This document shows, one piece after another, positions 1 through 5,533 of a DNA stretch of 5,533 nucleotides (position 1 is the stretch's first letter; every line of letters starts with the position of its first letter). This DNA comes from Clostridia bacterium (lineage in GTDB: Bacteria; Bacillota_A; Clostridia; Christensenellales; UBA1242): positions 1 through 5,533 of the forward strand of contig JAQVQJ010000089.1 in NCBI GenBank assembly GCA_028701635.1, given 5' to 3'. The notes under the pieces were generated by a model. That model was not told where the DNA came from, ran no database searches, and saw only the letters and a list, made by a program, of their open reading frames with translations. The position numbers were made by a program, and so were the translations under genes.

Positions 1-140
1 CCGAGCAGAGAGCAAAGCGAACTGCGAACGCCACCCGCACGAACAACTCCTTGACTGGCGGGTATAAGGTGGGGGTCGGTGTCCGCTCCGCGACTCCGTG
101 CTGTCGCACTTTCGCGAGTCCACTCATTCCAACCAGATTT
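1..140 (+). other. GC-rich island of unknown nature, possibly an RNA or repeat element
   Basis: This stretch is compositionally foreign to the window: 81 of the first 130 bases are G or C, against 20-35% in sample lines elsewhere. The change to AT-rich sequence is abrupt near base 131. A plus-strand terminator follows directly, which suggests the island is the 3' part of something transcribed rightward that begins outside the window. Short local pairings are visible: ACCCGC (33-38) with GCGGGT (58-63), GTGC (98-101) with GCAC (106-109), and CGCG (89-92) with CGCG (113-116). One plus frame (from base 3) stays open from the window edge to a TAA at 141-143, but its conceptual peptide (rich in Arg, Thr and Ser, ending PLIPTRF) matches no protein I recognise. 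I could not fit a tRNA, tmRNA, SRP RNA or RNase P 3' end. It could be a dispersed repeat, an uncharacterised RNA, a relic of transferred DNA or an assembly join. Confidence 0.45.
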
Positions 141-144
141 TAAG

Positions 145-170
145 ACTATACGAAAATGTATAGTTTTTTT
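145..170 (+). terminator. Rho-independent terminator of the GC-rich island
   Basis: A 7-bp perfect stem, ACTATAC (145-151) with GTATAGT (158-164), encloses the 6-base loop GAAAAT and is followed by an uninterrupted T run through 170. The T run lies only on the plus-strand side. On the minus strand the stem is followed by CTTAAAATC, a poor U tract, so the signal fits rightward transcription out of the island better than termination of the alkD gene, whose stop codon begins three bases later. The stem is AT-rich and only moderately stable. Confidence 0.55.
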
Positions 171-173
171 ATT

Positions 174-887
174 TTACTTCTTTTTAAACCCCAGCAACAT
201 TTCTTTGTCTTCAGGGGAAACGCGGAAGCTGTCGCGACATTTAGAAATTGCTTTGTTAATTGTGAATTTGTTAAGTTTGTGAGATTGTAAAAATTTCAAA
301 GTCTTTTCTCTTTGTTTTGTAAAACATTCCGCTACAACCCACGCGTTAACCATATTGACATAGTATTCCGTTTCATTTTCAAACGAGTTTAAAATTTCTA
401 ATATTTTGTCTATATATTTTTCATCGCCAATCATTCTAAAAAGAATCATCATACCAATTCGTCTAACAAAAGGTTTTTTAGATTTGATAAATTTTTGACT
501 CAATACATAGAATTGTGGCTTGCTTTGTTCTGTGAACTTAAACTTTAAAAGGTCACAAGTCGCCCAATTATCTGCTCTATTAGCATATTCTATAAGATAT
601 TTTGTCATCAACTCAAAATCTTTAATTTTACAAATTAGTCCGCCATTGATAGATGTATTGGTAAAATATTCCCAAAGCCATAAGTCTAAAAACTCTAAAA
701 AGTTACCTTTGGCAATTTCATTAGTAATTTTCTTTACAATTGGAGATTGAATTGCTAGACAAGGCAATTTTGTATTAACAATTCTCTGCTCCCAACTGCC
801 CTTTTCTTCGCCCCTACTAAAAGTTAAAAGATATTTTTGAAATTGCTCTCCATCTTTTTTTGTCCAATGTTCTTTTATTAAATTCAT
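174..887 (-). CDS. alkD: AlkD-family DNA alkylation repair glycosylase
   Basis: A 237-residue protein of the AlkD/AlkC HEAT-like repeat family. These enzymes excise positively charged alkylated bases such as 3- and 7-methylpurines from DNA to start base excision repair. The length is about that of characterised Bacillus AlkD. Residues known to matter in AlkD are recognisable: Trp108 and Asp112 in NWATCD (the Trp and catalytic Asp, four apart), Arg142/Arg143 in KPFVRRIG, and Trp183 in VNAWVVAE. The C-terminal part (YYVNMVNAW, then SKCRDSFRVSPED) is also typical of the family. The ATG start is secure because AAAGGAG (893-899) lies 5 bases upstream. The gene is cut off from the minus-strand gene before it by a strong terminator, so it needs its own promoter in about 888-968; I see no convincing -35/-10 pair there. 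There is no sign of frame damage. Confidence 0.9.
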   Translation of the reverse strand: MNLIKEHWTKKDGEQFQKYLLTFSRGEEKGSWEQRIVNTKLPCLAIQSPIVKKITNEIAKGNFLEFLDLWLWEYFTNTSINGGLICKIKDFELMTKYLIEYANRADNWATCDLLKFKFTEQSKPQFYVLSQKFIKSKKPFVRRIGMMILFRMIGDEKYIDKILEILNSFENETEYYVNMVNAWVVAECFTKQREKTLKFLQSHKLNKFTINKAISKCRDSFRVSPEDKEMLLGFKKK

Positions 888-968
888 ATAATCTCCTTTT
901 CAATTTTATCATTTTTTAATTGAAAAAGAAATTTTTATAGATTTAGTGTTAAAAGAAAATCTAAGATT

Positions 969-1013
969 AAAAAAAAAGTAAAATAAAAGGGAGATTGCTC
1001 TCCCTTTTATTTT
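969..1013 (-). terminator. Strong intrinsic terminator of the exported-protein gene
   Basis: A perfect 15-bp inverted repeat, 980-994 with 999-1013, has a GGGAGA/TCTCCC core and a 4-base loop. On the minus strand it is followed by AC and then a run of nine T (969-977), and it lies 11 bases past the TAA of the gene at 1025-1912. A-T pairs flank the GC core on both sides and the plus side also has a T run, so it could work in both directions, but only the minus strand has a gene leading into it. It should insulate alkD from upstream transcription. Confidence 0.9.
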
Positions 1014-1024
1014 TTTTCTTGAAT

Positions 1025-1912
1025 TTATTTTAAGCCCAAAGCATCTCTACTTTCTTTAATTACATTATCCCATGATGAATCATGTGTATAATCTACCATT
1101 AAAGTTATAGTTGAATCACATTCCACTGTCCCTACTATTGGAGCATCTCTAAGAACATACTTTTCCTTTACTGCCATTGATTTTACAATTGCATATTGTT
1201 TATCTATTACTAATTTTATTTTTATATAAGTAAACTCAGCCGTTCCCCCAGAAGTGTCTTTTATCACTTTAACATATTTTTGGTATGCGGTTGGATTTAA
1301 AGTAATTTCCAATTGATAATAATCTTTCAATGGGTCATTAACAAATTTGTCTATTGTACAAGTGGATTGACCAAATGTATAAGGTAACTCTTTGGCATCC
1401 ATTCCATATTCTTTAATGTACGCATCATAATTAAAAGTCCCTGTTCTATCTCCGCCGATTTTCATTATTTGCTTTTTACCATCTATATATGTGTACTCAG
1501 TAAAATTTTTTAATCCAGCAGTATTTGCTTTAACATAGGACTGATCCCCCACGCAATATAGCCATTTATCTACTTTTTGAGTTACAGAAACTCCAAATGA
1601 ACTTCCAACAATCGTTTGATTCCAGTACATTTTATAATCAGTATTATTTAATTTATCCATAGCATAGCTTAACAATATCCATTTTTGTTGCGCAGTAAAA
1701 GTTGGAGCTTCATCAAGAACTATTTCGCCTTGCTCTTCTCCTTCTTCTTCCTCCCCACCTATAATTGGGTCACCATTTTCTGCAGTTGGACTTGTTATTT
1801 CTTCTGGCATATTTATACCTGTAAGATCCATTGCAGAAAAAATTACCACTAAAAATATTAAACATACGGTAAAAGCTACTATTATATTAAATTTTCTCTT
1901 ATTAAATTCCAA
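1025..1912 (-). CDS. Membrane-anchored extracytoplasmic protein of unknown function
   Basis: I do not recognise the family of this 295-residue protein. It has a basic N terminus (NKRK), one hydrophobic helix at about 9-27, a flexible linker at about 35-70 with an acidic low-complexity run (GGEEEEGEEQGE, 52-63), and a globular region from about 72 to the end. That region is rich in Tyr, Thr and predicted beta-type segments, with three cysteines (120, 185, 265). The layout fits a signal anchor with the C-terminal domain outside the membrane. There is no lipobox: the only N-terminal Cys (17) lies inside the hydrophobic core. The start is TTG at 1912, backed by AAGAGG five bases upstream; the next Met is residue 28, which would delete the membrane segment. 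The gene has its own promoter upstream and a strong terminator downstream, so it can be a single-gene unit, although read-through from the HAD gene is possible. Confidence 0.8.
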   Translation of the reverse strand: MEFNKRKFNIIVAFTVCLIFLVVIFSAMDLTGINMPEEITSPTAENGDPIIGGEEEEGEEQGEIVLDEAPTFTAQQKWILLSYAMDKLNNTDYKMYWNQTIVGSSFGVSVTQKVDKWLYCVGDQSYVKANTAGLKNFTEYTYIDGKKQIMKIGGDRTGTFNYDAYIKEYGMDAKELPYTFGQSTCTIDKFVNDPLKDYYQLEITLNPTAYQKYVKVIKDTSGGTAEFTYIKIKLVIDKQYAIVKSMAVKEKYVLRDAPIVGTVECDSTITLMVDYTHDSSWDNVIKESRDALGLK

Positions 1913-1917
1913 TTTTT

Positions 1918-1926
1918 CCTCTTTTT
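1918..1926 (-). promoter_or_regulatory. Ribosome binding site supporting the TTG start
   Basis: On the minus strand AAAAAGAGG ends five bases before TTG (1912-1910). The AGAGG core is a partial match to AGGAGG, at usual spacing. It decides for TTG over the next Met codon, residue 28, which lies beyond the membrane helix. Confidence 0.6.
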
Positions 1927-1968
1927 ATATTATTCAACATATAAGTCCAAAATTCGCGAGTGATTATA

Positions 1969-1997
1969 TATATACCATAATTTTATTAAAATGTCAA
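1969..1997 (-). promoter_or_regulatory. Sigma-A promoter with extended -10 for the exported-protein gene
   Basis: On the minus strand a perfect -35 TTGACA (1997-1992) is followed after 17 bases by TATATA (1974-1969), with TGG immediately before the -10, which is an extended -10 motif. The expected transcription start is near 1962, giving a leader of about 50 bases that carries the Shine-Dalgarno site. The -35 begins three bases after the HAD stop codon, and no terminator lies between the two genes, so this promoter would add to any read-through. Confidence 0.75.
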
Positions 1998-1999
1998 AT

Positions 2000-2863
2000 T
2001 TATAGAGTGTTTTCTTTTTCAACCCCATTGCTATTTTTTGTAGTAGAATTAATAATTTCTGTGACTTTTACATTATTAATAAAGTTTTTTATTTCAATAT
2101 CAAGCTCAGTTCCTTCCGTATAATCAGCTTTAACAAACTTATTAACCCAACCGGCAAAAAACATATCTTTTACCGACTTTAAACTTCTTTCATCACTATA
2201 AACAGCAATCGACTTGCCACCCTTTTCTTTAACAACTTTCATACATGGAACGTCAGTTAATCCATCTCCTATATATACTATGTTCTCAAAAGGAATTTTT
2301 CTATTTTCTTTTGCCATAAATTCATTCATTCCTTTATCGTTGTAAAAATCTAAAATGCCTCTATTTATTCTAAAGATGTATTGGGATTTATTTCCATAAT
2401 CTACCACACAAGAAGGCCAATCAACTTCGCCTTCACTATTATAATGAAATATACTAGCATATATCTTTTTAAAGTTTTTAGCTATATCTGTTCCATCAAT
2501 TATCTCTTTTATTCCTGAGCTGATTATGTAATGTTCTACTATAATTCCTTTTTCTATTGCATATTGATTTATTCTATTAAACCATGATTCGACGCCAGAA
2601 AAATATTCAATGTTTCTTCCTGCGTTATTGAAAAATCCCTTAGTAAGTTTTACACCATTTTCTTTGGCTGTTTTAAAAAAATAGTACAAATAGCCTAATC
2701 CTGCGTTAAACCCAGTCTTTTTTAGATTTTTCATGCCAATCATAAAATTTTTCCAACTTGTTTGCATAACATCAGGAAATAGGTTGAACTCGGGAACATC
2801 TTTTTTTACCAATGTTTTATCAAAATCGTATATTAACGCTATCTTTTTTGCTTTTGTTTTCAC
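2000..2863 (-). CDS. HAD-superfamily phosphatase (SerB-like fold)
   Basis: A 287-residue cytoplasmic haloacid dehalogenase-type hydrolase. The motifs are in the expected order: motif I DFDKT with nucleophile Asp13 and acid Asp15; motif II Ser115/Ser116 in YIISSG; a probable motif III Lys159 in GNKSQ; motif IV GDGLTD with Asp200 and Asp204 for magnesium. About 95 residues between motifs I and II form a helical cap of the kind seen in phosphoserine-phosphatase-like members. The substrate cannot be read from the sequence, so it is best called a phosphatase of unknown specificity. The C-terminal 20 residues are polar and probably disordered. The start is GTG at 2863; no in-frame ATG lies near it and the next Met (33) would lose the nucleophile. 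There is no Shine-Dalgarno site, and the promoter places +1 on this GTG. It is divergent from the sigma gene. Confidence 0.85.
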   Translation of the reverse strand: MKTKAKKIALIYDFDKTLVKKDVPEFNLFPDVMQTSWKNFMIGMKNLKKTGFNAGLGYLYYFFKTAKENGVKLTKGFFNNAGRNIEYFSGVESWFNRINQYAIEKGIIVEHYIISSGIKEIIDGTDIAKNFKKIYASIFHYNSEGEVDWPSCVVDYGNKSQYIFRINRGILDFYNDKGMNEFMAKENRKIPFENIVYIGDGLTDVPCMKVVKEKGGKSIAVYSDERSLKSVKDMFFAGWVNKFVKADYTEGTELDIEIKNFINNVKVTEIINSTTKNSNGVEKENTL

Positions 2864-2869
2864 ATTTAA

Positions 2870-2898
2870 ATTATAAGTTATACCATCTATGTTGTCAA
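2870..2898 (-). promoter_or_regulatory. Consensus sigma-A promoter of the HAD gene, leaderless
   Basis: On the minus strand TTGACA (2898-2893), exactly 17 bases, then TATAAT (2875-2870): both boxes are perfect consensus at optimal spacing. Counting from the -10, +1 falls on base 2863, the G of the GTG start codon, so the mRNA should have no 5' leader. This fits the absence of any Shine-Dalgarno sequence. Confidence 0.85.
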
Positions 2899-2911
2899 TA
2901 CCTAGTTTAAA

Positions 2912-2941
2912 TTGACATTTAGGCTAATTTTCCTATATAAT
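2912..2941 (+). promoter_or_regulatory. Consensus sigma-A promoter of the sigma-factor gene, leaderless
   Basis: TTGACA (2912-2917), 18 bases, then TATAAT (2936-2941). The expected +1 is base 2948, the A of the ATG of the sigma gene, so this mRNA is also predicted to be leaderless. Sequence before the ATG (TATAATTACCTA) has no purine-rich ribosome site. The -35 box is 13 bp from the -35 of the opposite promoter. Together they form the inverted repeat TGTCAAT (2893-2899) and ATTGACA (2911-2917). Confidence 0.8.
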
Positions 2942-2947
2942 TACCTA

Positions 2948-3556
2948 ATGATAATAAAAGATGATTTAGATTTGATAACAAATGCCAAGAATGGCAATGA
3001 GATGGATCTTGAAGATTTATTTACTAGATACAAGTCTTTGGCGACAAAAATTGCTAGAAGATATTTTTTAGCAGGACAAGATAGCAATGACCTTTTTCAA
3101 GAAGCAATGATTGGACTATTTAAAGCTTATCAGAGTTACAAAAGTAATATGAATTGTGATTTTAAATCTTTTGCCAACCTATGTATAAATAGACAAATAC
3201 AATCAGCTATAAAAAGTGCTAACCGATTAAAAAATAAAGCTTTGAATGAATACATAAGTCTTAATAATCAAGGTGGATACGATTGCAAACAAGAAGAAAA
3301 TGATAATGATGAAATCATCTTTATAATTCCCTCGCCGGACCAATTACCAGATGATAAGCTAATATCAAAAGAAGAAGTTGAATGGATTAAAAAAGAAATA
3401 ATAAATAGATTAAGCATTTTTGAAAAACAAGTCTTATCTCTTTATCTTAAAGGATTTAGCTATAAACAAATGGCAGAAAAGTTAAATAAAACTGAAAAGA
3501 GCATAGAAAATAGTTTAACAAGAATTAAATCGAAGCTTTCATTTTTAAGAAAATAA
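2948..3556 (+). CDS. sigH: RNA polymerase sigma factor, SigH/Spo0H family
   Basis: A 202-residue group 3-type sigma factor that would direct core RNA polymerase to its own promoter class. In Bacillus and Clostridia SigH acts in the transition to stationary phase, sporulation or competence. Region 2 covers about 21-92: ARRYFLAGQDSNDLFQEAMIG matches the SigH core-binding segment, and DFKSFANLCINRQIQSAIKSA matches regions 2.3-2.4. A polar acidic linker (about 110-145) follows, then region 4 (about 150-200) with the helix-turn-helix YKQMAEKLNKTEKSIENSLTRIK. The length is close to that of SigH proteins. I chose ATG 2948 over the TTG at 2912 because that TTG lies in the -35 box, would add a hydrophobic stretch unlike the family, and lies upstream of the predicted transcript start. 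The usual neighbours of sigH (secE, nusG) are absent. It converges on a CPBP gene one base away. Confidence 0.9.
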   Translation: MIIKDDLDLITNAKNGNEMDLEDLFTRYKSLATKIARRYFLAGQDSNDLFQEAMIGLFKAYQSYKSNMNCDFKSFANLCINRQIQSAIKSANRLKNKALNEYISLNNQGGYDCKQEENDNDEIIFIIPSPDQLPDDKLISKEEVEWIKKEIINRLSIFEKQVLSLYLKGFSYKQMAEKLNKTEKSIENSLTRIKSKLSFLRK

Positions 3557-3557
3557 T

Positions 3558-4664
3558 TTACAATACGCCCCAAATAAATGTAAAGATTGTTACCATACTA
3601 CCTAAAAAAATACTTGAATATAAAAATATGGTGTCTATAGACTTTGTCTTAACTTGTGGATTCATATAAAATCCTAAAACTTCATAAGGAATATTTATTT
3701 TAATCGTATTTTTAAACAGATTGTTATTAAATAATATAGGCGGGGTTACAACTTTTTTCTCTTCCCCTAGCACTTGGCTTCTCATTTCTTGCATTGCCAT
3801 TTCTTCAGCATAACTTCGAATTGATTTTTGCGCATTTATCTTTAAAAGATACCCTATTAAATAAAATAACAAGATTATTAAAAAGATAATAAAGAGAAAT
3901 ATAAATATAATACTAATAAAGAAATTTCCCCCTGTCAAAAATTCATTTGCCCTTGAAACAAAATCTCCGCCAGGCAAACCTTTTGATTGAGCAAAATCAA
4001 GATATACATTTATAAAATTGTTCATAAAATGTATTATAATTGCAGGAAAAATACTTTTGGAAAATACTGTAACTATTCCTAAAATTATACCAATAATAGA
4101 GGCATAGAAAAATTGCTGTACATTTAAATGCAACAGGCCAAAAAGCAAAGAAGAAAAAAGAATTGCTTTCTTTAATCCAAGACTTTTAAGCCCATTAATC
4201 AAAAACCCTCTATGTGTGAATTCTTCGCAAATTGCGGGTAATATCGCAACAAGTATAATAGAAAGAATAAAGTTCTCCCAAGTTGCAACTGCAGTTGAAG
4301 TACCAGTGCTTGCAGAATAGCCAAATAACGCTAATATATAGCTGAAAAACGAACTTATTGCTATGGTTAGAATAAAGACTATGCAACCAATTAGAATTGA
4401 GATAAAGACCGTTTTTGAGTCAACTTTTTTTACTTTAAAATCTTTTAATGTTTGTTGTGTATTTCTTTTATTTATCTTGGAACTCATTAATAAAGGGAAT
4501 AGTAAAAGCAATCCTACTTGAATTAGCATTGTTAAAACTAAGCCTTCTGCCGACCCAAGAAAGTCAAAAATATTTAAAGCTGTACAAATTCTAACAACAA
4601 CAAAAAGTACTAAAATTATAAAATAAATTAAACTTGTATTAAAAATTTCTTTTCTATTTCCCAT
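3558..4664 (-). CDS. CPBP-family intramembrane protease (Rce1/Abi type)
   Basis: A 368-residue polytopic membrane protein of the CPBP (CAAX protease and bacteriocin-processing, PF02517) family. It carries all three family motifs: Glu147-Glu148-xxx-Arg152 in CEEFTHRG, FGLLH with His179, and HFMNN with His212 and Asn216. Members act as intramembrane peptidases; bacterial roles include bacteriocin self-immunity and peptide maturation, but substrates are mostly unknown. By eye there are about eight or nine hydrophobic segments. After the core comes a charged loop (about 278-335) and one more helix (about 344-366), an extension also present in the upstream paralogue. The ATG is preceded by GTGGTG three bases away, a weak ribosome site. 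The gene lies 43 bases downstream of the paralogue with no terminator or clear promoter between, so the two are probably co-transcribed. No terminator follows before the convergent sigma gene. Confidence 0.9.
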   Translation of the reverse strand: MGNRKEIFNTSLIYFIILVLFVVVRICTALNIFDFLGSAEGLVLTMLIQVGLLLLFPLLMSSKINKRNTQQTLKDFKVKKVDSKTVFISILIGCIVFILTIAISSFFSYILALFGYSASTGTSTAVATWENFILSIILVAILPAICEEFTHRGFLINGLKSLGLKKAILFSSLLFGLLHLNVQQFFYASIIGIILGIVTVFSKSIFPAIIIHFMNNFINVYLDFAQSKGLPGGDFVSRANEFLTGGNFFISIIFIFLFIIFLIILLFYLIGYLLKINAQKSIRSYAEEMAMQEMRSQVLGEEKKVVTPPILFNNNLFKNTIKINIPYEVLGFYMNPQVKTKSIDTIFLYSSIFLGSMVTIFTFIWGVL

Positions 4665-4707
4665 TTACACCACTTTATAGTATATTTTATGTTTGTAAAA
4701 ATATTTA

Positions 4708-5533
4708 CTATCCAAAAAAAGTTCCTATTATCCAAAGGGTAACCGAAACCGCACATGCAGTCCAAAATATAAATCTGGACTGCATACTTGAAAACTTTTT
4801 ATTATCTTCAAGAATACCTAACTCCGTATAGGAAGTATTAAAACTTATTTTGTCTGTTTTTCTTTCTTTTAGCCAGCGAATAAGTAGGAATAGTATTACC
4901 GCAGAAACGATTGCTAAAACTATTGCAATTATCGCAGACTGAGTATTAAATGATATAGCAATTGACTGCGCCGGACTAATATAGTTATAAACAATAACTA
5001 TTGCATTATTTAAGAAATGAACTAATATACTAGCAAGAATTGACCCTGTTTTAATAAGAACATAACCTAAAACAATACCCAAAATAAACTGATAGAAAAA
5101 TTGCATTGCGCTAGAATGTGAAAGAGCAAAAAGTAAAGCCGAAACTAAAATTGCATTAAAGTTTCCAAATTTTCTTAATCCATTTAGAATTATTCCCCTA
5201 TGAATTAATTCTTCACAAACCGCCGGAAGAACTGCCAATACAAATAAATTTATAACAAGCCAACCAACATTATTAAGTGGAAGTGGAAGGCTGGCATCAG
5301 GAGCATATCCTATCAACTCCATTAAATAGAAAAACAAATTAATAAAACTATTAAAGCCAAATATTGTTATAACTGCAATCACTACGCAAATTAAAAGATT
5401 AAGCCAGCCAAACTTAAATTTAAATAATCCAGCTTTAGTAAAATTTACATTTTTAACTTTGCTATAAATTAAAAATATACCCAAAAATGACAATGTAACC
5501 ACTGATAAATAAATTGATAATAAAACAGGGCTC
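4708..5533 (-). CDS. CPBP-family intramembrane protease, 5' end outside the window
   Basis: A paralogue of the adjacent CPBP protease, truncated by the right edge of the window. The reading frame has no stop up to base 5532, and a GTG at 5502 is a poor start because it lacks a ribosome site. Comparison with the neighbour suggests some tens of N-terminal residues are missing. Numbering from that GTG, the motifs are Glu97-Glu98-xxx-Arg102 in CEELIHRG, FALSH with His129, and HFLNN with His162 and Asn166, so the catalytic set is complete. Like its neighbour it has a cytoplasm-type charged loop (about 210-242), a short shared motif (SYTELGIL here, PYEVLGFY there) and a terminal helix (about 243-262). 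The stop is TAG. It is the upstream member of a likely two-gene operon with the gene at 3558-4664. The N terminus, promoter and full length cannot be judged. Confidence 0.85.
   Translation of the reverse strand, partial: SPVLLSIYLSVVTLSFLGIFLIYSKVKNVNFTKAGLFKFKFGWLNLLICVVIAVITIFGFNSFINLFFYLMELIGYAPDASLPLPLNNVGWLVINLFVLAVLPAVCEELIHRGIILNGLRKFGNFNAILVSALLFALSHSSAMQFFYQFILGIVLGYVLIKTGSILASILVHFLNNAIVIVYNYISPAQSIAISFNTQSAIIAIVLAIVSAVILFLLIRWLKERKTDKISFNTSYTELGILEDNKKFSSMQSRFIFWTACAVSVTLWIIGTFFG

Noticed and set aside
106..135. Possible tRNA 3' end, because the sequence contains TTCG and later ACCA
   Set aside because: The bases flanking TTCG do not pair as a T stem, and no complementary acceptor strand or anticodon arm can be placed upstream.
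79..282. Plus-strand open frame of 67 codons running from the GC-rich island into the alkD 3' end
   Set aside because: It spans the composition break, passes through the terminator hairpin, overlaps alkD antisense, has no ribosome site and resembles no protein.
520..750. Plus-strand open frame of 76 codons
   Set aside because: It lies wholly inside alkD on the opposite strand; alkD carries its family's active-site residues, so this is a shadow.
888..968. Promoter of alkD
   Set aside because: One is expected because a terminator lies upstream, but the only candidate, TATAAA at 934-939 on the minus strand, has no acceptable -35, so I do not place it.
1953..1961. TTCGCGAGT occurs here and at 111-119, with a third TCGCGA at 232-237
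   Set aside because: A shared 9-mer between a GC-rich island and a 5.5-kb window is within what chance allows, and the contexts do not extend the match.
2912..2947. TTG 2912 as start of the sigma-factor gene
   Set aside because: It is the first triplet of the -35 box, encodes a non-family hydrophobic extension, and has no ribosome site.
4665..4707. Separate promoter for the downstream CPBP gene in the 43-base gap
   Set aside because: TATACT and TATAAA occur but no -35 box lies at 16-18 bases; the sequence is simply AT-rich.

Overview
The window is AT-rich DNA (20-35% G+C in the lines I counted) from what looks like a low-GC Firmicute (Bacillota), probably an uncultured Clostridia-type organism. 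The evidence is a SigH/Spo0H-type sigma factor, consensus sigma-A promoters, one strong AAAGGAG Shine-Dalgarno site, an intrinsic terminator with a long U tract and two CPBP membrane proteases. Tryptophan is encoded by TGG and genes stop with TAA or TAG, so nothing suggests the mycoplasma code. Exact placement cannot be read from the sequence.

Layout: bases 1-140 are a sharply GC-rich island (81 of the first 130 bases are G or C) followed by a plus-strand terminator. Then come four minus-strand genes or regions: an AlkD-type DNA alkylation repair glycosylase (174-887), a near-perfect terminator hairpin (980-1013), an exported single-pass protein of unknown function that starts with TTG (1025-1912) behind its own extended -10 promoter, and a HAD-family phosphatase (2000-2863). 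At 2864-2947 two consensus promoters sit back to back. One drives the HAD gene leftward and one drives a SigH-family sigma factor (2948-3556) rightward. The sigma gene ends one base from a convergent CPBP intramembrane protease (3558-4664). That gene is preceded by a paralogous CPBP protease (4708 to the window edge), which is truncated at its N terminus by the window.

The most striking feature is the sigH/HAD divergent region. Both promoters place the expected transcription start (+1) exactly on the first base of the start codon, and neither gene has a Shine-Dalgarno site. Both are therefore predicted to make leaderless mRNAs, and the two -35 boxes are only 13 bp apart. This also moves the sigma-factor start from the upstream TTG at 2912, which is itself part of the -35 box, to ATG 2948. 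How the genes work together is inference: a regulator (sigma factor), a phosphatase, a membrane-anchored extracytoplasmic protein and two membrane proteases could form an envelope or signalling neighbourhood. No catalytic link between them is visible. I see no CRISPR array, transposase, tRNA or rRNA.
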